In this document: positions 1 through 9,096 of the stretch, in pieces
How positions within the stretch are numbered: the stretch's first letter is position 1
Layout of the letters: the number at the start of each line of letters is the position of its first letter
Assembly (NCBI GenBank): GCA_030592465.1
Contig: JAUVJB010000009.1
Coordinates: forward strand, 1-24,404
From: Bacteroidota bacterium
GTDB lineage: Bacteria; Bacteroidota; Bacteroidia; Bacteroidales; B39-G9
Length of the DNA: 24,404 nt
Direction: 5' to 3'
The notes under the pieces: model-generated
The model's input: only the letters and a program-made list of their open reading frames with translations
Told to the model about the DNA's origin: nothing
The model's database searches: none
Made by a program: the position numbers and the translations under genes

Positions 1-100
1 CGACGAAGCGGTAGTGCTCCACCTCTTACCATACCGAACAGAGAAGTTAAGTCCACTTGCACCGATGGTACTGCATTGCGGGAGAGTAGGTAGTCGCCCT
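1..100 (+). rRNA. rrf: 5S ribosomal RNA, 3' part
   Basis: The window opens inside a 5S rRNA, the small RNA of the large ribosomal subunit. The conserved block CCGAACAGAGAAGTTAAG and the later GATGGTACTGC and GGGAGAGTAGG segments are the standard loop and helix sequences of bacterial 5S, and a rho-independent terminator follows. About the first 10-15 bases lie outside the window, and the exact 3' end (about 98-102) is estimated. It is presumably the last gene of a 16S-23S-5S operon on the plus strand, whose other members are not visible. Confidence 0.95.
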
Positions 101-110
101 ATCTTTTTAA

Positions 111-145
111 AAAGCTTCAGCTTTTATTAGTTGAAGCTTTTTTTT
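111..145 (+). terminator. Rho-independent terminator of the rRNA operon
   Basis: AAAGCTTCA at 111-119 pairs perfectly with TGAAGCTTT at 132-140 around a 12-base loop and runs into a T tract at 138-145. It lies just after the 5S rRNA, as expected for the end of an rRNA transcript. Confidence 0.9.
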
Positions 146-162
146 ATATATATTTGTGGTTG

Positions 163-2220
163 ATGAGAAACATATTTTTAATATTATTCCTATTATTTAA
201 TTTTGCATCGTATAATTTATATGCAGCCATAAATGATTATTCGCTTAATAGTGTATGGATACTCAATACAGATACCATTGCTGTTGATGACACTAGTAAC
301 TTGAAATCTGATAATCTTAAACCTGCTATTGATTCCGGCAAGGTTGATAGTAATGCAATTATTCCATTATTTAGTTATATCCATTCAGATTTTGCTATTG
401 ATTCGTCTATAATATATGCATGGTTATTTGATGATGAAAATCATTTTTTAAAAAGAACCAATATTGATACATCTTTAAATTCTTTTCATATTATTAATCC
501 TGTTTATCAAAAAAGTATTTCAAATTCGTTTTTAGGAAATGTCGGTTTAGCTAATCGTTCTTATATTTATTTTGATAGAGTTGATGATGATTTTATATTT
601 TCAAACTCTTATAATAATTATCTTTTCAAATCTGATAATATTCCTTATTATAACACAAAGAAACCTTTTACAAATATTAGTTATAAAAGCGGTTCAAAAA
701 AGGAGCAGATGTTATCATTAATCCATACTCAAAATATTAACAGATATTTTAATATTGCCATCAATTATAAATTAATTTCATCGGAAGGGCACTATCTAAG
801 ACAAAAAACAACAAATAATTCTTTAGCTTTATCAACCTCATTTATTAAAAATAAATATGCATTACATACTAATTTTATTGTTAATAAAATAAATGTTTTT
901 GAAAATGGTGGCATTATTGATGATTATTATTTAACCGATACCACCGTTAATGATAAAGAAGTTAACGTAAAGCTACCGGAATCACAAACTAATCTTAATG
1001 AGAAAAATTTTACTCTTATACAACAATATTTCTTAGATAATAACTCAAAAAATAATTTTATATCAAAACTAAAAGGCAGTTTAGTTTATAAGTTTAATTA
1101 TCGTTCTGATTATAAATTATATGTAGATGATAAATCCCCCGTTTATACTGACCCTAAAATAAATGACACCTTCGTTTTTAATTATTATCAAAACACATTT
1201 AATAAATCGTTAACATACGATTCCGTTTATTATAATAAATTTACAAATACTGCCGGTTTGAAATTTGGAGGTAAAAATAATTTAGGACTTAATCTGTTTT
1301 ATACATATTTAAAGAGTAAATATTATTATTTTAATATCGATACTCTATTTAATAATTCAAAAACTGATAATATTGAAAATAAATTTTTAACTATAAGTAT
1401 TTATAACAATGTCTTAAGCGGTTTAATTTTTAGGATTACAGGTAATTATTATTTTGACGGTTATAATAAAGATAATTATTTATTAGAATATGAATTAAAA
1501 AAAGTATTTAGTAATGCTGATAAACCGACAATTCTTTCAATATCAGGTCTTTATCAAAATCTGCGATATGATTATTTTTTAAATAATTTTTGTTCTAATC
1601 ATTTTAAATGGAATAATAATTTTAATAACAAGAAAGTGAACAAAATCCATTTATTATATAATAATGCTTATAGAAAATTGAAGTTAGGAGTGAATGTAGA
1701 ACAAGCAAATAATCTTGTATATTTTAATAATGAAGCTATACCTCAACAAAATAATGATATAATTAATATTTATTCTGCTTTTGTTGATAAAAAATTTACT
1801 TTAAATAAATTCAATTTACTAAATAGAGTTGTTTATCAATATTCTGATAATGATAAGGTTATTCCATTACCTATGATATCATTATATGAGTCGTTATATT
1901 ATGAGAATCTAATAAAATTTAAGTCAACTCATGGTAAAATGTTTACTCAAATAGGGTTTGATGTTTATTATAATACTAAATTTTATGCACCGGCATATAT
2001 GCCTTGTTTAGCACAGTTTTATTTGCAAGATGAAAAACAAATAGGAGGCTATCCTTATATTGATTTATTTTTTAATTTTAAAATTAAAAGAGCAAGAATA
2101 TTCTTTAAAATTCAGCATATTAATTCAGGTTTAATAAAAAGAAAATATTTTACAGTCTTGCATTATCCTATGAACGAACGAAGTATAAAGTTTGGATTAT
2201 CGTGGAGTTTTTATGATTAG
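163..2220 (+). CDS. Putative outer-membrane porin, Bacteroidota Porin_10-like family
   Basis: This is probably an outer-membrane beta-barrel channel. The ATG at 163 is chosen over the upstream TTG at 154 because it opens directly into a signal peptide (MRNIFLILFLLF, cleavage near NLYA). Residues 80-150 carry the family pattern: a W-x-F segment, then an NP-x-YQKS-x-SN-x-FLGN block and YFDR. They are followed by a YNTKKPFTNISY-type strand and a KKEQ...HTQN motif, with regular alternating aromatic strands to a C-terminal FGLSWSFYD. The FYD ending and 685-residue length suit the Bacteroidota putative porin family. TATATTTG at 149-156 matches the Bacteroidota -7 box TAnnTTTG, so transcription could begin almost at the ATG, but no clear -33 box is visible. 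The substrate is unknown. The stop overlaps the convergent dehydratase gene by four bases. Confidence 0.85.
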   Translation: MRNIFLILFLLFNFASYNLYAAINDYSLNSVWILNTDTIAVDDTSNLKSDNLKPAIDSGKVDSNAIIPLFSYIHSDFAIDSSIIYAWLFDDENHFLKRTNIDTSLNSFHIINPVYQKSISNSFLGNVGLANRSYIYFDRVDDDFIFSNSYNNYLFKSDNIPYYNTKKPFTNISYKSGSKKEQMLSLIHTQNINRYFNIAINYKLISSEGHYLRQKTTNNSLALSTSFIKNKYALHTNFIVNKINVFENGGIIDDYYLTDTTVNDKEVNVKLPESQTNLNEKNFTLIQQYFLDNNSKNNFISKLKGSLVYKFNYRSDYKLYVDDKSPVYTDPKINDTFVFNYYQNTFNKSLTYDSVYYNKFTNTAGLKFGGKNNLGLNLFYTYLKSKYYYFNIDTLFNNSKTDNIENKFLTISIYNNVLSGLIFRITGNYYFDGYNKDNYLLEYELKKVFSNADKPTILSISGLYQNLRYDYFLNNFCSNHFKWNNNFNNKKVNKIHLLYNNAYRKLKLGVNVEQANNLVYFNNEAIPQQNNDIINIYSAFVDKKFTLNKFNLLNRVVYQYSDNDKVIPLPMISLYESLYYENLIKFKSTHGKMFTQIGFDVYYNTKFYAPAYMPCLAQFYLQDEKQIGGYPYIDLFFNFKIKRARIFFKIQHINSGLIKRKYFTVLHYPMNERSIKFGLSWSFYD

Positions 2221-3182
2221 AGGTTATTAAAATAATGCAAATCTGATAAATCAACATTACCCCCTGAAAGTATTATTCCGATTTTTTTATTTTTAAATAA
2301 GACGTTATTCTCAATTATCGCAGCAAGAGGCACAGCAGATGAAGGTTCAATAATAATTTTCATTCGTTCCCATATTAATTTCATAGCTTTAATTATTGTA
2401 TCCTCCTTAACCGTAAAGATATTATCAACATTTTTACAAATAATTTCAAAAGTCATAGTACCAAGAGATGTTAGCAAACCATCGGCTATTGTTATAGGAT
2501 TGTCGGAAGGAATTAATTTTTTATGTATAAATGATTGGTAAGCATCGTCTGCATTTTTTGGTTCAGCACCGAATACTTTAATATTTTTATTTAAACCTTT
2601 TGCAGCTATTGCAGTTCCGCTAAGCAGTCCACCCCCACCAACAGGAACAATAACAATATCAGTATCCGGAATTTTATTAATCAACTCATAGGCAGCAGTG
2701 CCTTGCCCACTGATAACATTAAAGTTATTGTAAGGATGTATAAATGTTGCACCTGTTTTTTTCACAATTTTATTTAAGGTTGTTTCCCTTGCTTCAAGGG
2801 CTGGTTCACAATATGTAATAATTGCTCCGTAAGATTTTACAGCCTTTTTTTTAATATCAGGAGCATTTTTTGGCATAACAATATATGCCTTTGTATTTGC
2901 AATTTTAGCAGATAAAGCTAGTGCAGCAGCATGGTTGCCTGAAGAATGAGTTGCAACGCCTTTTTGTAATTCATCTTTTGATAATGATAAGATTGAATTT
3001 ATGGCGCCTCTAAATTTAAAAGCACCTACTTTTTGGAAATTTTCGCATTTAAAGTAAATATTAGTATTTAAAATATTGTTAATGCTTTTTGAAGTTAATA
3101 CAGGTGTATTATGAGAATATCTTTTAATTCTTTCGTAAGAATTTATAATATCTTTAAAAGTTGGTGTAATAATATTTGACAT
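2217..3182 (-). CDS. PLP-dependent threonine/serine dehydratase (or serine racemase)
   Basis: A fold-type II PLP enzyme of 321 residues that would deaminate threonine or serine to the 2-oxoacid, or racemise serine, in the cytoplasm. The PLP lysine is K56 in GAFKFRGA. SSGNHA (80-85) is the substrate/cofactor loop, GGGGLLSG (182-189) binds the PLP phosphate, and a C-terminal LSGGNVDL contacts the pyridine nitrogen region. The length matches catabolic dehydratases and serine racemases. There is no C-terminal ACT domain, so it is not the isoleucine-feedback-regulated biosynthetic form. Sequence alone does not separate dehydratase from racemase. It is transcribed towards the porin and overlaps its stop by four bases. 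A 138-bp AT-rich gap separates its start from divergent lptB. Confidence 0.88.
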   Translation of the reverse strand: MSNIITPTFKDIINSYERIKRYSHNTPVLTSKSINNILNTNIYFKCENFQKVGAFKFRGAINSILSLSKDELQKGVATHSSGNHAAALALSAKIANTKAYIVMPKNAPDIKKKAVKSYGAIITYCEPALEARETTLNKIVKKTGATFIHPYNNFNVISGQGTAAYELINKIPDTDIVIVPVGGGGLLSGTAIAAKGLNKNIKVFGAEPKNADDAYQSFIHKKLIPSDNPITIADGLLTSLGTMTFEIICKNVDNIFTVKEDTIIKAMKLIWERMKIIIEPSSAVPLAAIIENNVLFKNKKIGIILSGGNVDLSDLHYFNNL

Positions 3183-3320
3183 TTTAGATGAATTAATTAA
3201 TAATATTTTATAAAATTATAAAATTGTAATTCAATTTTAAATAAAAGTAAGTAAATTCGCAGAAAAAAAAATAATTTACGTTATTTGTAAATTTTATTGA
3301 TAATATTTAATTAAAAATGT

Positions 3321-4043
3321 ATGCAGCTAAGGACTGAAAATTTGGTTAAGAAATATCGTTCAAGAACAGTTGTAAAAGATGTTTCTATAGAAGTTCAGCA
3401 AGGCGAAATTGTTGGTTTGCTTGGACCAAACGGTGCAGGTAAAACAACTTCATTTTATATGATTGTGGGGTTAATTCAGCCTTATTCGGGAAAAATATTT
3501 TTAGATGATAATGATATAACAAAAGAACCCGTTTATAAAAGAGCAAAATATGGAATAGCTTATTTATCACAAGAGGCTTCTGTTTTTCGTAAATTAAGTG
3601 TTGAAGATAATATTAAGGCTGTGCTTGAAATGTCAAATTTTTCAAAAGAAGAGCAAAATGAAAGGTTAGAATCATTGATGAAAGAATTTGGATTAGAAAG
3701 AATAAGAAAAAGTCTTGGTATTCAGTTATCCGGTGGCGAGAGACGAAGAACAGAAATTGCACGAGCCTTAGCCTTAAGTCCTAAATTTATTTTACTTGAT
3801 GAACCTTTTGCCGGAGTTGACCCTATTGCAGTGGAAGATATTCAAGAAATCGTTAGTAAGTTAAAAGATAAAAATATAGGTATCTTAATTACTGATCATA
3901 ATGTACACGAAACATTATCAATAACCGATAGAGCATATTTATTGTTTGAAGGGAGTATATTAAAATCGGGAACCGCCAAAGAATTGTCTGAAGATGAAAG
4001 AGTTAGAAAAGTTTACTTAGGTAAAAATTTTGAACTGCGTTAA
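3321..4043 (+). CDS. lptB: LPS export ABC transporter ATP-binding protein LptB
   Basis: LptB is the cytoplasmic ATPase that drives extraction of lipopolysaccharide from the inner membrane into the Lpt bridge. The protein has 240 residues, the usual family length. Visible motifs are Walker A GPNGAGKT (35-42), the Q-loop glutamine Q84 in YLSQEASVFRKL, signature LSGGE (136-140), Walker B FILLDEP (157-162 region) and the H-loop histidine H193. The SQEASVFRKL segment and LSGGERRRTEIARAL are typical of LptB rather than other ABC ATPases. An out-of-frame ATG at 3317 opens only a seven-codon frame, so 3321 is the start. The membrane partners LptF/LptG are not in the window. The DUF5686 gene follows 61 bases downstream and may be cotranscribed. 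Confidence 0.93.
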   Translation: MQLRTENLVKKYRSRTVVKDVSIEVQQGEIVGLLGPNGAGKTTSFYMIVGLIQPYSGKIFLDDNDITKEPVYKRAKYGIAYLSQEASVFRKLSVEDNIKAVLEMSNFSKEEQNERLESLMKEFGLERIRKSLGIQLSGGERRRTEIARALALSPKFILLDEPFAGVDPIAVEDIQEIVSKLKDKNIGILITDHNVHETLSITDRAYLLFEGSILKSGTAKELSEDERVRKVYLGKNFELR

Positions 4044-4104
4044 AGCCTTTAGACACGAATTAACACAATTTTTTTATTCTTTCAACTATTTTTTTAAAAC
4101 AGAA

Positions 4105-6582
4105 ATGAAAATTTTTAAATATAAGAATATTTACTTCTTTTTAGTTTTTACACTTATTGTTTCTCAAAATGTTGACGCTCAATTAACTAAAGTAAGAGGT
4201 AAGATAACAGATTCAAAAACAAAATCACCTTTGCCATTTGTAAATATTGCATTTAAAGGTACAACAATTGGTACAATTACTGACTTTAAGGGGAATTATT
4301 TTATTGAGACACGGCATCCGTCTGATGTTCTCGAAGTGTCGTATATGGGTTATAAAACTCAAAGTTTTAAGGTTAATAAGAATGTGTTTCAGACAATTAA
4401 TGTTGAGTTAGAAACAGAAAATATTAATTTACAAGAAGTAATAGTAAAAGCAGGAGAAAATCCGGCACACCGTATATTCCGAAAAATAATTGCAAATAAA
4501 CAGAAAAATAATCCCTCAAAAATAGAAACCTATCAATATGAAGTTTATAATAAGATGGAAATAGATATAAACAATATTGACGATGAATTTAAACAACAAA
4601 AAGTGTTTAAACATTTCCAATTTGTTTTCGATTATGTTGATACTTCTGTTGTAACCGGTAAATCATATCTCCCTGCTTTTATCACTGAGACATTATCAGA
4701 TTATTATTATCAAAAAAATCCAAAAAAAGAAAAAGAGATTATAAAGGCAAGCAAAATATCAGGTGTTGAAAATGAAAATATATCTAAATTTACCGGACAA
4801 ATGTATTTTGATGTTAATATTTATGACAATTATATAGATTTGTTTGGAAAAAATTTTATAAGTCCAATTGCAAAATTTGGCTTAATGTATTATAAATATT
4901 ATTTAATCGACAGTTTATATATTGATAATAAATGGTGTTATCAAATATCGTTTAAACCAAAAAGGAAACAAGAACTAACATTTACAGGTGATTTTTTGGT
5001 TCACGATACAACATTTGCAATTAAAAAAGCTAAAATACGTATAGCAGAAGATGCAAATATAAATTTTGTTAATGATTTTGTGGCTAATCTCGAATATTCA
5101 AGAGTAAATAATAAAGTTTGGTTTTTAACAAAGCAAAAATTATTTGTTGATTTTAATATATCGGATCAATCAACAGGTTTTTTTGGAAGAAAAACAACAA
5201 TTTATAGGAATATTGTTATTAATCAGCTAAAGAATGATATCTTTTTCAATAAAAATGCTACTCAAGAAACAATTACTTTAGAAGGATCATTAGATAGGGA
5301 TACTGAATACTGGCAAAAAATCAGGTACGAGAAACTCTCCCAAAAGGAAGAATCTATTTATAATATGATTGATTCTGTAAAAGAAGTTCCTGTATTTAAA
5401 ACTTTTGTTGATATTGTAACCTTATTTGTTACAGGATATTATGTTAGAAATAATTTTGAATATGGACCGTATTATACTTTTTTTAGTTTTAACCCTATTG
5501 AGGGTAACAGAATAAAATTAGGAGGAAGGACAAGCAATAAGTTTAGTGCAAATTTAATGTTAACAGGTCATCTTGCCTATGGAGTTAAAGATGATAGATT
5601 TAAATATGGTTTAGGATTTTTATATATGCTTTCAACAAAACCACGTGTCTCAGTAGGCGGTTCGTATCAACATGATATTGAACAGTTAGGGAAAAGTCAA
5701 AATGCTTTTCTTCAAGATAATATTTTATCATCTGTTCTCGCTCGTGAATACAATAAAAAATTAACAATGGTTAATGAACTTAAAGGGTTTTATGAAAAAG
5801 ACTGGTATCAGGGTTTCTCAAACAAATTAATTGTTAACCATAGAACTGTTTTTTCAACAAAATATGTGCCTTTTATGCATATCAATAATGGAATAGATAC
5901 TATTAACTATAATACATTAGTTTCTTCTGAAATAACTTTAAGTACTAGATTTGCATATAATGAAAAGTTTGTTTCCGGACAATTTTTACGCACTAGTTTA
6001 GGTACTAATTATCCGATTTTGAATTTTGATTTAACAGCCGGTTTAAAAAATGTGTTTCGTAGTGATTATGAATATTATAAGGTGCATTTAAGTGTTGAAC
6101 ATGAATTTCCGGTAAATCCTTTTGGAAGGTTTAGATATTTGGTTAATGCAGGAAAATATTTTGGCAAAACGCCCTATACTTTTTTACAATTACATGAAGG
6201 TAACGAAACTTATGCTTTTGATGATTATGCTTTTAACATGATGAATTATTATGAGTTTGTTAGTGATGAATATGCCAGTTTGTATGCTGAACATCATTTT
6301 GACGGGTTCTTTTTTAATCGTGTTCCTTTATTTAGAAAATTAAAATGGAGAGAAGTTGTTGAAGGAAAAGCATTGATTGGCAGGTTAGATGAAAAAAATA
6401 GAGATGTTATTGTTTTTCCGGAAACGTTATCAGGTTTGTCAAAACCTTATTTTGAGGTAGGTGCAGGTGTTGAAAATATATTAAAGATTATTAGAATTGA
6501 TGCAATGTGGCGATTATCATATCTTGATAATCCGGATATACCGAAATTTGGATTAAGAGCAAAATTACAAATTGAATTTTAG
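4105..6582 (+). CDS. DUF5686-type outer-membrane protein with carboxypeptidase-regulatory-like domain
   Basis: This is a predicted 825-residue outer-membrane protein. The start at 4105 (MKIFKYKNIYFFLVF) is chosen because it opens a signal peptide ending near VDAQ. Longer starts, down to 4030, would overlap lptB and put charged residues before the signal. Residues about 29-105 form a CarboxypepD_reg-like beta-sandwich (VRGKITD...PLPFVNI...GTITDFKGNYF...SYMGYKT), the usual N-terminus of Bacteroidota surface proteins. The rest matches the DUF5686 architecture, with a BamA/surface-antigen-like barrel of alternating aromatic strands ending in LQIEF with a terminal Phe, a common outer-membrane targeting feature. 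The function is unknown. Its position after lptB fits an envelope role. It converges with the SRPBCC-like gene across 16 bases. Confidence 0.85.
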   Translation: MKIFKYKNIYFFLVFTLIVSQNVDAQLTKVRGKITDSKTKSPLPFVNIAFKGTTIGTITDFKGNYFIETRHPSDVLEVSYMGYKTQSFKVNKNVFQTINVELETENINLQEVIVKAGENPAHRIFRKIIANKQKNNPSKIETYQYEVYNKMEIDINNIDDEFKQQKVFKHFQFVFDYVDTSVVTGKSYLPAFITETLSDYYYQKNPKKEKEIIKASKISGVENENISKFTGQMYFDVNIYDNYIDLFGKNFISPIAKFGLMYYKYYLIDSLYIDNKWCYQISFKPKRKQELTFTGDFLVHDTTFAIKKAKIRIAEDANINFVNDFVANLEYSRVNNKVWFLTKQKLFVDFNISDQSTGFFGRKTTIYRNIVINQLKNDIFFNKNATQETITLEGSLDRDTEYWQKIRYEKLSQKEESIYNMIDSVKEVPVFKTFVDIVTLFVTGYYVRNNFEYGPYYTFFSFNPIEGNRIKLGGRTSNKFSANLMLTGHLAYGVKDDRFKYGLGFLYMLSTKPRVSVGGSYQHDIEQLGKSQNAFLQDNILSSVLAREYNKKLTMVNELKGFYEKDWYQGFSNKLIVNHRTVFSTKYVPFMHINNGIDTINYNTLVSSEITLSTRFAYNEKFVSGQFLRTSLGTNYPILNFDLTAGLKNVFRSDYEYYKVHLSVEHEFPVNPFGRFRYLVNAGKYFGKTPYTFLQLHEGNETYAFDDYAFNMMNYYEFVSDEYASLYAEHHFDGFFFNRVPLFRKLKWREVVEGKALIGRLDEKNRDVIVFPETLSGLSKPYFEVGAGVENILKIIRIDAMWRLSYLDNPDIPKFGLRAKLQIEF

Positions 6583-6598
6583 CTTTGTTGTTTTAAGT

Positions 6599-7126
6599 TT
6601 ACCACGAATCATCCTCCGGTTCTTCATTTTTGTATTTTTCTTTTAAATTATGAAGATATAATTCTAATTTTTTAGCTTTTTTGTCTGTTTTAAATAGATT
6701 TAAAAATCTGTCGATTGCATGTGTTACTTTACCTTCAACAATAATTCGAACAAAAGTACCGTTTTCTAATTTTTTAATATTAATAATTCTTGTGCCTTTA
6801 AAATTAGGGTTGTTAACATAAGTGCGTGCCACTAACACGTTAGCAATGTTCGTTGTAGTTTCTAAAATAATAGAATCGCCATTTATGTAAATTTCTTTCC
6901 ATACAGAATTACCATCAATATCATCTAATTGAATTATTGTATCTAAGTCCGTTCTCCAGCCGGACTCTTCAAAATGATTGGTAATATCATACCAAACAAT
7001 AAAAAAAGGTTTTTCAATTATGTTTTGTCGTTTTATTAATACATTTTTGGGCAAAAAAAGTCCTGTTAAATAAATTGCCACAAGCAAAATTACTATTACT
7101 CCGAAAATTTTAGCAGTAAGTCTCAT
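6599..7126 (-). CDS. Membrane-anchored SRPBCC (START-like) family protein
   Basis: A 175-residue protein with one N-terminal hydrophobic segment (about residues 8-26, IFGVIVILLVAIYLTGLF) and a single soluble domain. The order of elements, a helix before WYDITNHFEESGWRTD, strands around SVWKEIYINGD and TRIINIKKLENGTFVRIIVEG, and a long C-terminal helix FLNLFKTDKKAKKLELYLHNLKEKY, resembles polyketide cyclase/dehydrase-type SRPBCC lipid-binding folds. The C-terminus is acidic. No catalytic residues can be assigned. The CoA-transferase gene lies 49 bases upstream on the same strand, so the two may share a transcript. The fold assignment is inferred from pattern and is moderate. Confidence 0.6.
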   Translation of the reverse strand: MRLTAKIFGVIVILLVAIYLTGLFLPKNVLIKRQNIIEKPFFIVWYDITNHFEESGWRTDLDTIIQLDDIDGNSVWKEIYINGDSIILETTTNIANVLVARTYVNNPNFKGTRIINIKKLENGTFVRIIVEGKVTHAIDRFLNLFKTDKKAKKLELYLHNLKEKYKNEEPEDDSW

Positions 7127-7175
7127 GTTTATACTTTTTTTGTAAAGTTAAAAAAATATGATACATAAAAAAAAT

Positions 7176-8474
7176 TTAAAAAGAATAAATTTTATTCCAT
7201 CCATATCGTTCACGAGCGGCTTTAAAAAGGGTTTCTTTATGATCCGGATGCGATATATTTATTAAAGCATTGGCTCTTTGTTGTAATGATTTTCCGTAGA
7301 GGTCTGCAATGCCATATTCAGTAATAATATAATGAGCACTTGGTCGGGTAGTTACTACACCTGAACCAATTTTGAGAGTTGGCACAATTTTGCTTAATCC
7401 TTTTTTTGTTGTTGAAGGTAAAGCAATAATTGGTTTGCCTCCTTCAGAAAAAGAAGCTCCGCGATTAAAGTCTATCTGACCCCCAACACCGGAATAATGT
7501 CTTGTACCTATTGAATCGGAACAAATTTGACCTGTAATATCAATTTCAATGGCACTATTAATTGCAGTAACTTTTGGATTTTGTCTAATAACAGCTATAT
7601 CATTAGTATAAGCAACGTCCATCATAGCAACACCCGGATTATTATCAATAAAATCGTATAAATTTTGAGAACCCATTAAAAAAGAAGCAATGATTATGCC
7701 TTTGTTTAATTTTTTTTCTTCACAAGTTACAATCCCTTTTTCAACCAAAGGGATGAGTCCATCTGCAAACATTTCGGTATGGATACCGAGTTTCTTATGA
7801 GTTCCTAATTGCAAAAGAACAGCATTTGGAATTGCACCAATGCCAAGTTGAAGTGTTGCACCATCTTCGACTAATGTAGCTACATTTTTCCCAACTTGAA
7901 TTTCTATATCAGTAGGTTTCGTGCAAGGAGAAGTATAAAGAGGTGCGTCATGTTCAACAAAGATGTCAAAATTTTTAACAGGTATTTGAGCATTACCAAA
8001 AGCTCGAGGCATTCTATGATTGACTTGTGCAATAACGATTTTTGCATTTTCTATTGCTGCTAACGTACAATCAACCGAGGTTCCTATTGAACAATATCCA
8101 TGTCTATCGGGAGGTGTTATTTGTACTAAAGCAACATCAATAGGTATGATATTTTGTCGAATAAGTCTTGGCGTTTCGCTAAGGAAAACGGGTATATAAT
8201 CAGCCCTGCCATCTTGTGTGGCTTGACGCACATTAGAGCCTACAAAAAATGAATTAAGTTTGAAAATTCCATTATATTGAGGTTGAGTATAAGGAGCGTC
8301 GCCCTCGGTATGGATATGTATTATTTCAATATTTTTTAACTCAGTCGCTCTTTTAACCATGGCATCAATTAAAATTTTTGGTGCGCATGCTACACTATGT
8401 ATAAAAATTCTATCGCCTGATTTAATAACTTTTACTGCTTCTTCCGCAGAAACAGGATTATATTTTTTTTGCAT
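7176..8474 (-). CDS. Acetyl-CoA hydrolase/transferase family, 4-hydroxybutyrate CoA-transferase-like
   Basis: A cytoplasmic class I-type CoA-transferase of 432 residues that moves CoA between acetyl-CoA and another short acid, such as 4-hydroxybutyrate, butyrate or propionate. The N-terminal half has the SGDRIFIHS motif near residue 20. The C-terminal half has GIGAIPNAVL (211-220), the catalytic-glutamate segment HTEMFADG (E234), and the GVGGQIDF and ALPSTTKKG motifs (329-358) of the acetyl-CoA hydrolase/transferase family. Length and motif order fit the AbfT/Cat-like fermentation enzymes. The acid substrate cannot be told from sequence. In an anaerobe it would conserve the thioester during fermentation. 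It precedes the SRPBCC-like gene on the same strand. Confidence 0.87.
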   Translation of the reverse strand: MQKKYNPVSAEEAVKVIKSGDRIFIHSVACAPKILIDAMVKRATELKNIEIIHIHTEGDAPYTQPQYNGIFKLNSFFVGSNVRQATQDGRADYIPVFLSETPRLIRQNIIPIDVALVQITPPDRHGYCSIGTSVDCTLAAIENAKIVIAQVNHRMPRAFGNAQIPVKNFDIFVEHDAPLYTSPCTKPTDIEIQVGKNVATLVEDGATLQLGIGAIPNAVLLQLGTHKKLGIHTEMFADGLIPLVEKGIVTCEEKKLNKGIIIASFLMGSQNLYDFIDNNPGVAMMDVAYTNDIAVIRQNPKVTAINSAIEIDITGQICSDSIGTRHYSGVGGQIDFNRGASFSEGGKPIIALPSTTKKGLSKIVPTLKIGSGVVTTRPSAHYIITEYGIADLYGKSLQQRANALINISHPDHKETLFKAARERYGWNKIYSF

Positions 8475-8518
8475 TTGTTAAAGTATAAAATGTTAATATC
8501 GGCTCACTATCATTTTTT

Positions 8519-8618
8519 TTTAGTCTTTGGTTAGCGGTTTTGTATAATATCATAAAATTAATATTTTTAATTATTGTTGTCCGATAAAACTTTTTTAATT
8601 TGAGTCCACTCCGAAAAG
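8519..8618 (+). repeat. Fragmentary MITE-like element (two half-ends)
   Basis: TTTAGTC at 8519-8525 followed by TTAGCGGTTTTGTATAAT resembles the left end of the 137-bp element. TGAGTCCACTCCGAAAAG at 8601-8618 is identical over 18 bases to the terminal repeat of the intact copy at 15996-16013. The two parts are in direct rather than inverted order, so this is a degraded or composite copy. A similar arrangement occurs at 23328-23418. Confidence 0.6.
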
Positions 8619-8702
8619 TAAAATAAAAGAGAATGCTATTAAAATACTAAGTCCTGTCTGCTTACGAGCCCGCACAGGCAGGCATAAATAGTTTATTTTT
8701 AA

Positions 8703-8718
8703 TCCGCCAGCTGGCGGA
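8703..8718. repeat. Interspersed palindrome TCCGCCAGCTGGCGGA
   Basis: A perfect 16-bp palindrome and one of eight related sites in this window, all between genes. Others are at 14359-14374, 16031-16042, 17674-17689, 17907-17920, 21490-21505, 23226-23241 and 23271-23286. Confidence 0.85.
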
Positions 8719-8738
8719 GAAGCAATCTGTAAATCAAT

Positions 8739-8808
8739 GGATTGCTTCGGTCGTTCCCTGTTAAATATTGCTTCGCATTTCACAGGGTAAACCCCCCTCG
8801 CAATGACG
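8739..8808 (-). repeat. GCAATGACG-type dispersed repeat with inner hairpin
   Basis: Read on the minus strand it starts CGTCATTGCGAGG and ends GAACGACCGAAGCAATCC, a form resembling dispersed repeats known from several bacterial phyla (from memory, not searched). An inner hairpin pairs CCCTGT (8756-8761) with ACAGGG (8782-8787). The 15-mer ATTTCACAGGGTAAA (8777-8791) is shared in reverse complement with 14503-14517. Confidence 0.6.
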
Positions 8809-9096
8809 AAAATATTGAGTTTTCGTTCAGACACTAAGTACTTTTGTAATTCAAATTTTGTTTATAATTTTTAAAAAAAAGTATAAACAAATATACAAAT
8901 TATATTGGACAGCCAATATTTTCTCAAATATTAAAATTTATAAGCAAAGTAACAGTAGATAAAATGGCACAGAAGCACTCATACGATAGATATACAAAAA
9001 AAATGACAACCTACAAACATTTAACTTGAGAAATTAACTTTGGTGAGTTTGTAAACCCGGTTCATTCAATTCACTCATAATCTTTACAAAATATTA

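Larger units (their letters stand above)
8475..9096. other. 622-base non-coding gap rich in repeats
   Basis: This gap between the CoA-transferase start and the RSH stop holds no convincing gene. Positions 8519-8618 carry fragments of the MITE-like family, 8703-8718 a perfect TCCGCCAGCTGGCGGA palindrome, and 8739-8808 a GCAATGACG-type dispersed repeat. A 79-codon minus-strand frame across it is only the translation of these repeats. From 8835 to 9096 I see AT-rich sequence with nothing I can name. Confidence 0.7.

Noticed and set aside
8595..8834. A 79-codon minus-strand open frame in the gap after the CoA-transferase
   Set aside because: It is a translation through the MITE fragment, the CAGCTG palindrome and the GCAATGACG-type repeat, with no recognisable domain.
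9030..9075. A tRNA-like 3' segment (GTAAACCCGGTTCATTCAATTC)-type resemblance near the RSH stop
   Set aside because: Only a GGTTCA-like T-arm is suggestive; acceptor and anticodon stems do not form.
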